A stretch of DNA of 64,000 bases. It comes from Lachnospiraceae bacterium (lineage in GTDB: Bacteria > Bacillota > Clostridia > Lachnospirales > Lachnospiraceae). The notes beneath the pieces are model-generated. The model saw nothing but the letters and a program-made list of their open reading frames with translations. It did no database searches and was not told the DNA's origin. The position numbers and the translations under genes are program-made. Every line of letters starts with the position of its first letter. The stretch's first letter is position 1. Location: contig JAAWRC010000001.1 in assembly GCA_022800815.1 (NCBI GenBank), positions 62,001 to 126,000 on the forward strand, written 5' to 3'. This document shows positions 23,941-31,546 of this stretch, piece after piece.

Positions 23941-24410
23941 GGCACTGGCGACGCCTGCTGATTCCTGCGGCGGCAATCCTTCTGGCGGCGCTTTTAAACT
24001 GCTTTTTCGTTCTGAACGCCTATGTGCCTTCCGGCTCCATGGTACTGGGAAACCGTCTGGCTTACCGCAAAGGCGCACCAGGGGTGGGGGACGTGGTTTT
24101 TTTTCATCATCCGGAAGCGGGGGAGAGACGGTGCCTGGTTAAACGCATTGTCGCCGGGCCCGGCCAGACCTTTGCCCTCCGTGACGGGAGAGTATACATT
24201 GACGGACGGCTTCTGGAGGAACCGTACGTGGAGGAGTTTTCCGGAGACGGATACCCGGAGACTCTCGTGCCGGAGGGCTGCTATGTCGTTTTGGGGGACA
24301 ACCGGACGGAATCCGGGGATTCCCGCTTTTGGGAGGACCCCTTCGTGCGCAGGGAGGATATCCTGGCAAAGGGCGTGTTCGTCTACTTTCCAAAATTCTG
24401 TAAGTTGTAG
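23937..24410 (+). CDS. Type I signal peptidase
   Basis: Short serine protease of the SipS/LepB family (157 residues), anchored by one N-terminal helix (about 6-27) and facing outward. The catalytic Ser34 lies in PSGSM and the general base Lys69 in RCLVKRIV; the later GDNRTESGDSR block is the conserved box E. The start is GTG at 23937, overlapping the preceding stop. The gene sits inside the surface-polymer cluster, directly before the YidC-glycerophosphotransferase fusion (11 bp), so it may process a dedicated substrate of that cluster, possibly the unknown protein encoded just upstream. It is surely a signal peptidase; its dedicated role is inference. Confidence 0.9.
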   Translation: MRHWRRLLIPAAAILLAALLNCFFVLNAYVPSGSMVLGNRLAYRKGAPGVGDVVFFHHPEAGERRCLVKRIVAGPGQTFALRDGRVYIDGRLLEEPYVEEFSGDGYPETLVPEGCYVVLGDNRTESGDSRFWEDPFVRREDILAKGVFVYFPKFCKL

Positions 24411-24421
24411 AGGAGTTAACC

Positions 24422-26506
24422 ATGAATCTGATCAACACCATCGTGGGCGTGCCGCTGGGCTGGCTGATGTGGGCGTGCTACCAGGTCTTCCATCATTACG
24501 GCCTGGCGCTTATTCTGTTCACGCTGCTTACCAAGGTCGTCATGTTTCCCATATCCCTGCTGGTGCAGAAGAATTCCATCAAGATGGTCCGCATGAAGCC
24601 GCAGTTAGACGCCCTGCGTTATCAGTACGTGGATGACAAGGATGCGTTTCTCGATGCCCAGTCGGCGCTTTATAAGAAGGAACATTACAGCCCGATGGCC
24701 GGGGTCTGGCCCCTTTTGCTCCAGCTCCCCATCATCTTCGGGCTGCTCGACGTCGTCTATAAACCGTTAAAGCATATTCTGCACCTTCCGGCGCAGGTTC
24801 AAAGTGCGTTCGTGGAAAAAACGGCGGAGCTTTTGGGGGTTGCCGCCGGGGAGTTGGGGACGACCGCCCAGCTTGCCGCAGTGGAGCAGGTGCGGAGCGT
24901 GCCGGACGCCTTCCTGGCGATCCCCGGCGCAGGGGAGGCCGTCGCCCGGATTCAGGGAATGCGTCTGGACTTTTTGGGCCTGGATCTCACGAAGATGCCC
25001 GATGTGGCGGTGATGAGCGCGGTACTCCTCGTTCCGATTCTGGCGGGGGCGTCGGCCCTCCTCATGTGCTGGACCCAGAACAAGATCAACGTGCTGCAGA
25101 TTGAGCAGAACAAGCTCTCCCAGTGGGGCATGACGGTTTTCATGATTGCCTTCTCCGGTCTCTTCGCTTTCATCGTCCCGGCGGCGGTGGGGCTCTATTG
25201 GACCTTCGGCAACCTGTTTTCCATCGGGGTCACGTATCTGGTGAACGTGGTCTATCCCCCAAAAAAATATATTGATTACAAGGTTTTGAAGGAGATGAAG
25301 CAGTCCGTCGCCGAGGAGCGGAGCGAGAAGAAAAAGAACGCCAGGCTGGCGAAGAAATATTATAAGGAATTCTTTGCGCCTGATAACGTAAAGAATATGA
25401 AGGTGATGTTTTATTCCGAGGGAAGCGGGTTTTATAAGTATTTCCGAAGCCTGATCGAGGCGCTTTTGCAAAATACGGACATCACGATTCACTATGTGAC
25501 CAGCGACCCGGAGGACGCCATTTTCCAGAAGGGGGAACCGAGGATCCGTCCGTACTATGCGGATGAAACCCGCTTGATCCCGCTGATGATGAAGCTGGAG
25601 GCGGACATCGTGGTCATGACGACGCCGGACCTGGAGAAGTACCACATCAAGCGGTCCAGGGTCCGGAAAAACGTGGAGTACATTTTCATGGACCATGGCT
25701 GCTCCAGTGACAACCTGGCTTACCGAACCGGAGCCCTGGACGCCTACGACACCCTGTTCGTGGTCAGCAGGGAGCAGGCCATGGAGGCCCGGGCCATTGA
25801 GAAGCTGCGGCACACCAGGAGAAAGCGCATCATTGAGTTCGGCTACGGGCTGATTGACGACATGATCGCCGCTTACGAGGCCATGGACAAGGTGGAGAAT
25901 CCGAAAAAGACGATCCTCATCGCCCCGTCCTGGCAGTATGACAACATCATGGATTCCTGCCTGGACGATCTGGTCGAGGCATTGTACGGGCAGGGCTACC
26001 GCATCATTATCCGTCCCCATCCCCAGTACGTGCGCCGCTTTCCCATGCAGATGAAGGCGGTCATGGAACGCTACCGGGACAGAATGTCGGAGGATTTCAT
26101 GATTGAGACGGACTTTTCCTCCAATGTGACGGTGTACACGGCCGATCTGGTGATCACGGACTGGAGCGGAATCGCCTACGAGTTTTCCTTTACGACGGAC
26201 AAGCCCTCCCTCTTTATCAACACGAAGCTAAAGGTGGTCAACGAGGATTATCAGAAGATACCGCTCGTTCCCTTTGACATCACGGCCAGGTCCAAGGTGG
26301 GCCGCCAGGTGGAAAAGAGCGAGGTGAAGGATCTGGCCCCCGTCGTGGAAGAACTGCTGGCGGGCCAGGAGGAGTACCGGGAACGGATCATCGCCCTGAA
26401 GCGGCAGCACTTTTACAATCTGGGGCACAGCGGAGAGGTGGGCTGTCAGTATATTCAGCATCGCCTGGCCAGACGGTACGGAAAAAAGCCCGGGGCGAGC
26501 GCCTGA
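24422..26506 (+). CDS. YidC/Oxa1 insertase fused to CDP-glycerol glycerophosphotransferase
   Basis: Single unbroken frame of 694 residues holding two usually separate proteins. Residues 1-290 are a YidC/Oxa1 membrane insertase: a first helix pair with the basic residue in LLTKVVMFPISLL, a charged cytoplasmic hairpin (QKNSIKMVRMKPQLDALRYQ), and the later WTQNKINVLQIEQNKLSQW and PAAVGLYWTFGNLFSI. A basic linker (about 295-322) leads to a TagF/TagB-type domain (about 323-690) with IAPSWQYDNI, RPHPQ near 530 and DWSGIAYEF at 580-588. The first half inserts membrane proteins; the second transfers glycerol phosphate from CDP-glycerol in teichoic acid synthesis. The ATG at 24422 follows GAGG. The fusion would fix the transferase on the inner membrane face. 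Confidence 0.85.
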   Translation: MNLINTIVGVPLGWLMWACYQVFHHYGLALILFTLLTKVVMFPISLLVQKNSIKMVRMKPQLDALRYQYVDDKDAFLDAQSALYKKEHYSPMAGVWPLLLQLPIIFGLLDVVYKPLKHILHLPAQVQSAFVEKTAELLGVAAGELGTTAQLAAVEQVRSVPDAFLAIPGAGEAVARIQGMRLDFLGLDLTKMPDVAVMSAVLLVPILAGASALLMCWTQNKINVLQIEQNKLSQWGMTVFMIAFSGLFAFIVPAAVGLYWTFGNLFSIGVTYLVNVVYPPKKYIDYKVLKEMKQSVAEERSEKKKNARLAKKYYKEFFAPDNVKNMKVMFYSEGSGFYKYFRSLIEALLQNTDITIHYVTSDPEDAIFQKGEPRIRPYYADETRLIPLMMKLEADIVVMTTPDLEKYHIKRSRVRKNVEYIFMDHGCSSDNLAYRTGALDAYDTLFVVSREQAMEARAIEKLRHTRRKRIIEFGYGLIDDMIAAYEAMDKVENPKKTILIAPSWQYDNIMDSCLDDLVEALYGQGYRIIIRPHPQYVRRFPMQMKAVMERYRDRMSEDFMIETDFSSNVTVYTADLVITDWSGIAYEFSFTTDKPSLFINTKLKVVNEDYQKIPLVPFDITARSKVGRQVEKSEVKDLAPVVEELLAGQEEYRERIIALKRQHFYNLGHSGEVGCQYIQHRLARRYGKKPGASA

Positions 26507-26511
26507 AGCGG

Positions 26512-26562
26512 GGAGAAAATCGGTTTTGCGTGTTCTGGCGTGACAATAAACCGATTTTCTCC
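26512..26562 (+). repeat. 15-bp perfect inverted repeat after the YidC fusion gene
   Basis: GGAGAAAATCGGTTT (26512-26526) and AAACCGATTTTCTCC (26548-26562) form a long perfect stem with a 21-nt loop. No T-run follows, so it is at best a weak or factor-dependent terminator; it may stabilise the upstream mRNA. Confidence 0.6.
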
Positions 26563-26624
26563 TCAATTCGCCGGCAGGTTATATTTATGGCAATTTGTTC
26601 ACGAAAAATGGAGAATAATATAAT

Positions 26625-28385
26625 ATGAACATTCGAGAGAGGGACATCCTGCGCTCACTGTGGAAAGAACCCTATGAAAATCAGCGGATTCTGGCGGAAA
26701 AGAGCGGTTTTTCCCTGGGGGCGGTAAACCGCTGCCTGAAAAATTTGAGGGAGAATGGCTATCTGGACGGGACCCTGCGGCTGACGGAGAAATCGAACCG
26801 TGAAATTCTGGCCGGAAAGCCGAAAAACGCCGTGATCCTGGCGGCCGGCTTTGGAATGCGCATGGTGCCGATCAACATGGAAATTCCTAAGGCTTTTCTG
26901 GAGGTGAAGGGGGAGTTGCTGATTGAGAGGCTTATCCGGCAGCTTCATGCGGTCGGCATCCGGGAGATTTACGTGGTGGTCGGATACAGGAAGGAGCGGT
27001 TTGATTACCTGATCGACCGTTTTGGCGTCCGGCTGCTGGTCAACCCGGATTATGGGACGAAAAACAACCTGTATTCCCTGAAACGGGCGGAGAATTATTT
27101 GTCCAACACCTACATTGTCCCCTGCGACATCTGGTGCGCCGTAAATCCCTTCAGCGCCTGCGAGCTATATTCCTGGTACATGGTGGGCGACGGGAAGGAC
27201 GGGAACAGCATGGTCCGCGTAAACCGCAAAATGGAGCTGGCCTTCGTTCCGGAGGACGCAGAGGGAAACTCCATGGTGGGGATCTCCTATCTTCTGCGGG
27301 AGGATGCGGTGCGGCTGAAAGAACAGATGGAGGCGCTTTGTTGCAGGAAGCAGGGGGACGGCCTGTTCTGGGAAGCGGCCCTCTATGACGGGGGGAAGAT
27401 GACGGTCCCCGCCCGCATCGTGCGCCAGAACCAGGTGATGGAGATCAACACCTATGAGCAGCTTCGGGATCTGGACGGTCATTCCAGCCAGCTCCAGTCG
27501 GAGAAGCTTGAGATGATCACGGAGGTTCTCGGCGTGTCCATGAATGACATCACTGACATCTCGGCCCTGAAAAAAGGGATGACGAACCGCTCCTTCCTCT
27601 TTTCCTGTCGGGGAAGCGCCTACATCATGCGCATTCCGGGGGAGGGGACGGAACGGCTCATCAACCGCCGGGAGGAGGCTTCGGCGTACCGGGTGGTCGG
27701 GGGAAAAGGCATCTGCGAAGACGTTGTCTCGCTCAATCCGGACAACGGGTATAAGATCAGCCGCTTTATTGAAGGGGCCAGAACCTGCGATCCCATGAAT
27801 CCGGCGGAGACGGCAGCCTGCATGCGGAAGCTGCGAAAGTTCCACCGGCTGGACCTGAGGGTGGGGCATGAGTTTGACCTTTTCGGTCACATTGATTTTT
27901 ATGAGAGTCTCTGGGGCGGAAGCCCCTCCGCCTACGGGGATTACCGGCGGACCAGGGAGCGGGTGTTCTCCCTGCGCCCCTTTATCGACGGGCAGGTGAA
28001 GAAAAAAGCGCTGACCCACATCGATGCGGTGCCGGACAACTTCCTTCTCTTTGAGAACGAGAGGGGGGAGGAGGAAATCCGGCTCATCGACTGGGAGTAT
28101 GCGGCGATGCAGGACCCCCACGTGGACATTGCCATGTTCTGCATTTACGCCCTGTATGATCGGGAGCAGGTTGATGGGCTCATCGATCAGTACTTTGAGG
28201 AGGGCTGTCCCGACAAGACGAGGGTCAAGATCTACTGCTACATCGCGGTCTGCGGGCTGCTCTGGAGCAACTGGTGCGAGTACAAACGGAATCTGGGGGT
28301 CGAATTCGGAGAATATTCCCTGTGGCAGTACCGCTATGCGAAGGATTATTACCGCATTGTGGAGGAGACGCTGGGACTGGAATGA
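26625..28385 (+). CDS. Winged helix + LicC-like nucleotidyltransferase + LicA-like choline kinase fusion
   Basis: Three-part protein of 586 residues. Residues 1-60 are a MarR-like winged helix (QRILAEKSGFSLGAVNRCLK). About 66-290 is a sugar/choline-phosphate nucleotidyltransferase with LAAGFGMRMVPINMEIPKAF at 72-91. About 300-586 is a choline/ethanolamine kinase-like domain with H465, D467 and N472 (HIDAVPDN) and D489 in LIDWEYA. It would phosphorylate choline or a similar amino alcohol and activate the product with CTP. The ATG has GGAGA ten bases upstream. The licC-type gene follows after 15 bp. The DNA-binding-like head is odd for an enzyme; it may sense substrate or act as a dimer piece. 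Glucose-1-phosphate-type substrates are less likely given the kinase. Confidence 0.85.
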   Translation: MNIRERDILRSLWKEPYENQRILAEKSGFSLGAVNRCLKNLRENGYLDGTLRLTEKSNREILAGKPKNAVILAAGFGMRMVPINMEIPKAFLEVKGELLIERLIRQLHAVGIREIYVVVGYRKERFDYLIDRFGVRLLVNPDYGTKNNLYSLKRAENYLSNTYIVPCDIWCAVNPFSACELYSWYMVGDGKDGNSMVRVNRKMELAFVPEDAEGNSMVGISYLLREDAVRLKEQMEALCCRKQGDGLFWEAALYDGGKMTVPARIVRQNQVMEINTYEQLRDLDGHSSQLQSEKLEMITEVLGVSMNDITDISALKKGMTNRSFLFSCRGSAYIMRIPGEGTERLINRREEASAYRVVGGKGICEDVVSLNPDNGYKISRFIEGARTCDPMNPAETAACMRKLRKFHRLDLRVGHEFDLFGHIDFYESLWGGSPSAYGDYRRTRERVFSLRPFIDGQVKKKALTHIDAVPDNFLLFENERGEEEIRLIDWEYAAMQDPHVDIAMFCIYALYDREQVDGLIDQYFEEGCPDKTRVKIYCYIAVCGLLWSNWCEYKRNLGVEFGEYSLWQYRYAKDYYRIVEETLGLE

Positions 28386-28400
28386 GGAGGACGAAAGAAA

Positions 28401-29111
28401 ATGAACAGGGTAGAGCGGGCCGTTATTGTTGCTGCGGGGAAGGGAACTCGGATGCGGCCGGTTACCTGTGAGACTCCCAAGCCGCTTGTCAGGGTGAACG
28501 GGGTCCGCATGATTGACACGGTGCTCTCGGGACTTAAGGAGAACGGGATTTCCGAAATTTACATTGTGGTCGGATATTTGAAGGAGCAGTTTGAGGCGCT
28601 CAAAGAAGTTTATCCAGATATAAGGTTCATTGAAAATCCCTATTATGCGGAGTGCAACAACATTTCTTCCCTCTATGTCGCCAGGGAGTATCTGGAGGAC
28701 GTGATGATTCTGGACGGGGACCAGCTGATTCACCGTCCGAGGGTGTTGTTTCCGGAATTTGAGCGCTCCGGCTATCAGGCGGTCTGGACGGACGTGCACA
28801 CCGACGAATGGCTCCTGACGGTGAGGGGGGGCGTGGTCACCTCCTGCAGCCGGACCGGCGGTGCGGGCGGGTGGCGGCTTTTCAGTGTCTCCCGCTGGAA
28901 CCGGGAGGACGGAAGACGGCTTAAAAGGCATTTGGAGCTGGAATTTGAGCAGAGACGGAACCGGCAGCTTTACTGGGACGACGTCGCTTTGTTCCGATAT
29001 CCAAAGGAGTATCGGCTGGGGATATTTAAAATGGAACCGGGAGACATTGTAGAGGTGGACAGCCTGGACGAGCTGGCGGCGCTGGACCAAAGCTATCAGA
29101 GATATTTATGA
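28401..29111 (+). CDS. LicC-type CTP:phosphocholine cytidylyltransferase
   Basis: Nucleotidyltransferase of 236 residues, close to the LicC length. The N-terminal signature AAGKGTRMRP (11-20) with the following ETPKPL binds the nucleotide. ENPYYAECNNISSLYVA (about 77-93) resembles the substrate loop of LicC, and DGD at 108-110 is the metal-binding site. It should make CDP-choline, or a similar CDP-alcohol, from CTP. It sits between the kinase fusion and the choline/betaine-type carrier, which supports choline as substrate. The ATG follows GAGGAGG. It is a second cytidylyltransferase beside the one in the fusion, so the two may serve different substrates. Confidence 0.8.
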   Translation: MNRVERAVIVAAGKGTRMRPVTCETPKPLVRVNGVRMIDTVLSGLKENGISEIYIVVGYLKEQFEALKEVYPDIRFIENPYYAECNNISSLYVAREYLEDVMILDGDQLIHRPRVLFPEFERSGYQAVWTDVHTDEWLLTVRGGVVTSCSRTGGAGGWRLFSVSRWNREDGRRLKRHLELEFEQRRNRQLYWDDVALFRYPKEYRLGIFKMEPGDIVEVDSLDELAALDQSYQRYL

Positions 29112-29127
29112 CGGGGAGGAAGACAAT

Positions 29128-30669
29128 ATGAGAAGATATAAGAATGCGGAAGGCGGGAGAGGGAGGATCGACTGGGCCATTTTTCTGGTTCCCATTGTGA
29201 CGGTCGTGACGCTCAGCGTCCTGTTCGCCTGCTTTCCCGTAAAGTCCAACGAGGTGCTGAGCGGGGTTCGCTCCCTGTTCGGGGATACCTTCGGGGTCTT
29301 CTATCTGGCCGTGGGGCTGGGCGTGTTCCTGACCTCCCTGTTCGTGGCCGTCTCCAGATATGGAACCATTGTGCTGGGAGATCCCGGGGAGAAGCCGAAA
29401 TTTTCTTTTTTTGCCTGGGGCTCGATGATGTTCACGGCGGGACTGGCGGCGGATATCCTGTTCTATTCCTTTTCCGAGTGGGTCATGTACGCCGCAGACC
29501 CCCACATCGCCGAGATGGGAGGTATACAGGAATGGGCCGGCGTTTATCCGGTGTTCCACTGGAGCCTGATACCCTGGGGCTTTTACCTGATGCTGGCGGT
29601 GGCCTTTGGGTTCATGCTCCACGTCAGAAAGAGAAGCAGGCAGAAATACTCCGAGGCGTGCCGGCCGCTTCTGGGAAAGCACACCGACGGCGTGCCGGGC
29701 AGACTGATCGACCTGCTGGCGGTGTTTGCACTCCTGGCGGGGACGGCCACCACCTTCGCCCTGGCCACCCCCCTGATGTCCGGCATCCTGGAGGAGCTTT
29801 TCCACATCCGGCTTGACCGGAGGGTGGTCACGGTGGCCATTCTCCTGGTGACCTGCGCCGTGTACACCTGTTCTCTGCTGAAGGGTTTTAAGGGCATCAG
29901 CATCCTGGCAAAATCCTGCATCTGGTTTTTTTTCGGACTGCTGGCGTACGTGCTGCTGTTCGGCGGGGAGGCAAGGTACATCATCGAGACCGGCTTTTCC
30001 TCCCTGGGCAGAATGGTTCAGAACTTTTTTGAGCTCTCCACCTTCACGGACCCGGAGCGGACGACCTCCTTTCCTCAGAACTGGACGATTTTCTACTGGT
30101 CTTACTGGATGGTCTGGTGCGTGGCGGCCCCGTTTTTCATCGGGAGCATCTCCAGGGGAAGGACCGTCCGCCAGACGATTCTGGGCGGCTACGTGTTTGG
30201 CGTGGGGTCGACCATCGTCAGCTTCGTCATCCTGGGAAACTATTCGCTGGGGAAACAGGTGCTGGAGGGCGTGGATTTCATCGGCCGGTATCAGCAAAGC
30301 GGCGATTTATACAGTCTGATTCTCTCCATCATTCAGACGCTGCCCCACGCATGGTTTGTGCTTTTGCTGGTCCTTGTCACGATGGTGGCTTTTTATGCCA
30401 CCTCCTTCGACTCGATTGCGCTGATCGCCTCCTGCTACAGCTACCGGGAGCTTGGGGAAGGCCAGACGCCCCACCGGGCGGTCATGCTGGCCTGGTGCCT
30501 GCTGCTGATTGCGTTCCCGATTGCGCTCGTGTTTTCGGAGAGCTCCATGAGCAATCTGCAGTCGGTCAGCATCATTGCCGCTTTTCCGGTGGGAATGATC
30601 ATTCTTCTGATTATCGCCAGCTTTTTCAAGGATGCGAATGCGCTCTTTCGCCAGCGGCCCGGCCGGTGA
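29128..30669 (+). CDS. BCCT family choline/glycine betaine-type transporter
   Basis: Twelve-helix carrier of the betaine/choline/carnitine family, 513 residues. The family signature region around FYWSYWMVWCVAAPFFIG (about 317-334), followed by ISRGRTVRQ, is plain, as is MFTAGLAADILFYSFSEW (about 98-115), the substrate- and sodium-site helix of BCCTs. The ATG follows GGGGAGG, 16 bp after the licC-type gene. Position after choline-kinase and cytidylyltransferase genes suggests it imports choline for surface modification, taking the place of LicB, rather than for osmotic stress. Its short C-terminus lacks the long osmosensing tail of BetP. Choline versus betaine cannot be settled by sequence reading. 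Confidence 0.88.
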   Translation: MRRYKNAEGGRGRIDWAIFLVPIVTVVTLSVLFACFPVKSNEVLSGVRSLFGDTFGVFYLAVGLGVFLTSLFVAVSRYGTIVLGDPGEKPKFSFFAWGSMMFTAGLAADILFYSFSEWVMYAADPHIAEMGGIQEWAGVYPVFHWSLIPWGFYLMLAVAFGFMLHVRKRSRQKYSEACRPLLGKHTDGVPGRLIDLLAVFALLAGTATTFALATPLMSGILEELFHIRLDRRVVTVAILLVTCAVYTCSLLKGFKGISILAKSCIWFFFGLLAYVLLFGGEARYIIETGFSSLGRMVQNFFELSTFTDPERTTSFPQNWTIFYWSYWMVWCVAAPFFIGSISRGRTVRQTILGGYVFGVGSTIVSFVILGNYSLGKQVLEGVDFIGRYQQSGDLYSLILSIIQTLPHAWFVLLLVLVTMVAFYATSFDSIALIASCYSYRELGEGQTPHRAVMLAWCLLLIAFPIALVFSESSMSNLQSVSIIAAFPVGMIILLIIASFFKDANALFRQRPGR

Positions 30670-30697
30670 GACCAAGGAGATGCGATTTTTTCTGTCC

Positions 30698-30726
30698 TTG
30701 TCTTATAAGGATAAAAATGGTATACT
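30698..30726 (+). promoter_or_regulatory. dut promoter
   Basis: TTGTCT (30698-30703) and TATACT (30721-30726), 17 bp apart, 21 bp before the dut ATG. Confidence 0.65.
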
Positions 30727-30747
30727 GTTTCGGTAGGAGGAAGAGCG

Positions 30748-31260
30748 ATGAAACGGATTGCGAGATTTGAGAAGGTGAGCCGGGGACAGTTTGAAAAGGA
30801 TTTCCTGGACACCTTCGGCGAGGGAGGCGAGGAGGCGTGCAGGGCGGCCTGGGAGCAGGTGGCCATCCCGAGACGGGCGACGGCGGGCTCGGCCGGGTAC
30901 GATTTCATTACCCCCGTGGCCATTGCGCTGGCGCCGGGGGAATCGGTGAAGGTGCCCACCGGGATCCGGGCGGCCATGGAGGAGGGCTGGGTCTTACAGA
31001 TTTATCCCAGGAGCGGCCTCGGTTTTAAATATCGGCTCCAGTTAAACAACACGGTGGGTATCGTGGACGGTGATTACTATCACTCCGACAACGAGGGCCA
31101 CATCTTCGTCAAGCTCACCAACGACAGCCGGGAGGGAAAGACCCTCTCCCTGGAGGCGGGGAGCGGCTTTGCCCAGGGGATTTTCATGGAGTTCGGGGTC
31201 ACGGAGGACGACGATGCGAAAGCGGTCCGAAACGGGGGCTTCGGAAGCACGGGGGCGTGA
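30748..31260 (+). CDS. dut: dUTP diphosphatase (trimeric dUTPase)
   Basis: Hydrolyses dUTP to dUMP, keeping uracil out of DNA and feeding thymidylate synthase. The 170-residue product shows the trimeric dUTPase motifs in order: AGSAGYDF (48-55), PRSGLGFKY (90-98), NNTVGIVDGDYYHSDNEG (103-120), GSGFAQGIF (about 141-149) and the C-terminal RNGGFGSTG P-loop-like motif that closes the site. An N-terminal extension of about 35 residues precedes the core. The ATG follows GGAGGAAG. Monocistronic; thyA lies 3.4 kb downstream but in a different unit. Confidence 0.93.
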   Translation: MKRIARFEKVSRGQFEKDFLDTFGEGGEEACRAAWEQVAIPRRATAGSAGYDFITPVAIALAPGESVKVPTGIRAAMEEGWVLQIYPRSGLGFKYRLQLNNTVGIVDGDYYHSDNEGHIFVKLTNDSREGKTLSLEAGSGFAQGIFMEFGVTEDDDAKAVRNGGFGSTGA

Positions 31261-31283
31261 GGGCGATGTCAGCGGAAAATTTG

Positions 31284-31515
31284 CATCTGTGCGGTTGAAT
31301 ATTTCGTATGCCTTCGTCAGGGGGCAGCCGTTTGAAGCATAAGATAGGCAGATTTTGCAGATTTTGCGAGCATAGCGTTGTCGAACCGGTCGACCCGGTT
31401 TGATGGAGGCCGGTTCGACGACAATAGGCGGCGCAGCAAAATCAAGAAATCAACGTGTCTGCGAAAACTGTTGCACCCTGACGGAGGCAGAGCAGATACT
31501 CTAACCGCACAGATG
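31284..31515. repeat. 232-bp nested imperfect inverted repeat upstream of degV
   Basis: The outer arms are CATCTGTGCGGTT (31284-31296) with AACCGCACAGATG (31503-31515), a perfect 13-bp match, continued by GCCTTCGTCAGGG (31310-31322) with CCCTGACGGAGGC (31476-31488). Inside is a second hairpin, TTGTCGAACCGG (31378-31389) with CCGGTTCGACGACAA (31410-31424), flanked by GATTTTGC and GCAAAATC. It fills the gap between dut and degV and contains no gene. It could be a non-autonomous mobile element (MITE-like) or a structured leader RNA. Confidence 0.75.
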
Positions 31516-31546
31516 GAAAACGAGGGATAGGAGAGAGGAAAAATTG

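Noticed and set aside
24767-26020. A 417-codon open frame on the reverse strand
   Set aside because: It is antisense to the YidC-glycerophosphotransferase fusion, whose domains are unmistakable; the reverse product is His/Arg rich with no domain.
26617-26624. TATAAT next to the ATG at 26625 as a promoter for a leaderless mRNA
   Set aside because: A GGAGA ribosome-binding site lies ten bases before the ATG, so translation expects a leader; the AT-rich spacing is enough to explain the match.
27165-29090. A 641-codon open frame on the reverse strand
   Set aside because: It is the mirror of the LicC/LicA fusion and licC-type genes. In GC-rich DNA long antisense frames are common; the forward frames have recognisable domains and ribosome-binding sites.
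31261-31546. CRISPR repeats in the dut-degV gap
   Set aside because: The repeats are inverted and nested rather than direct and evenly spaced, and no cas gene is nearby.
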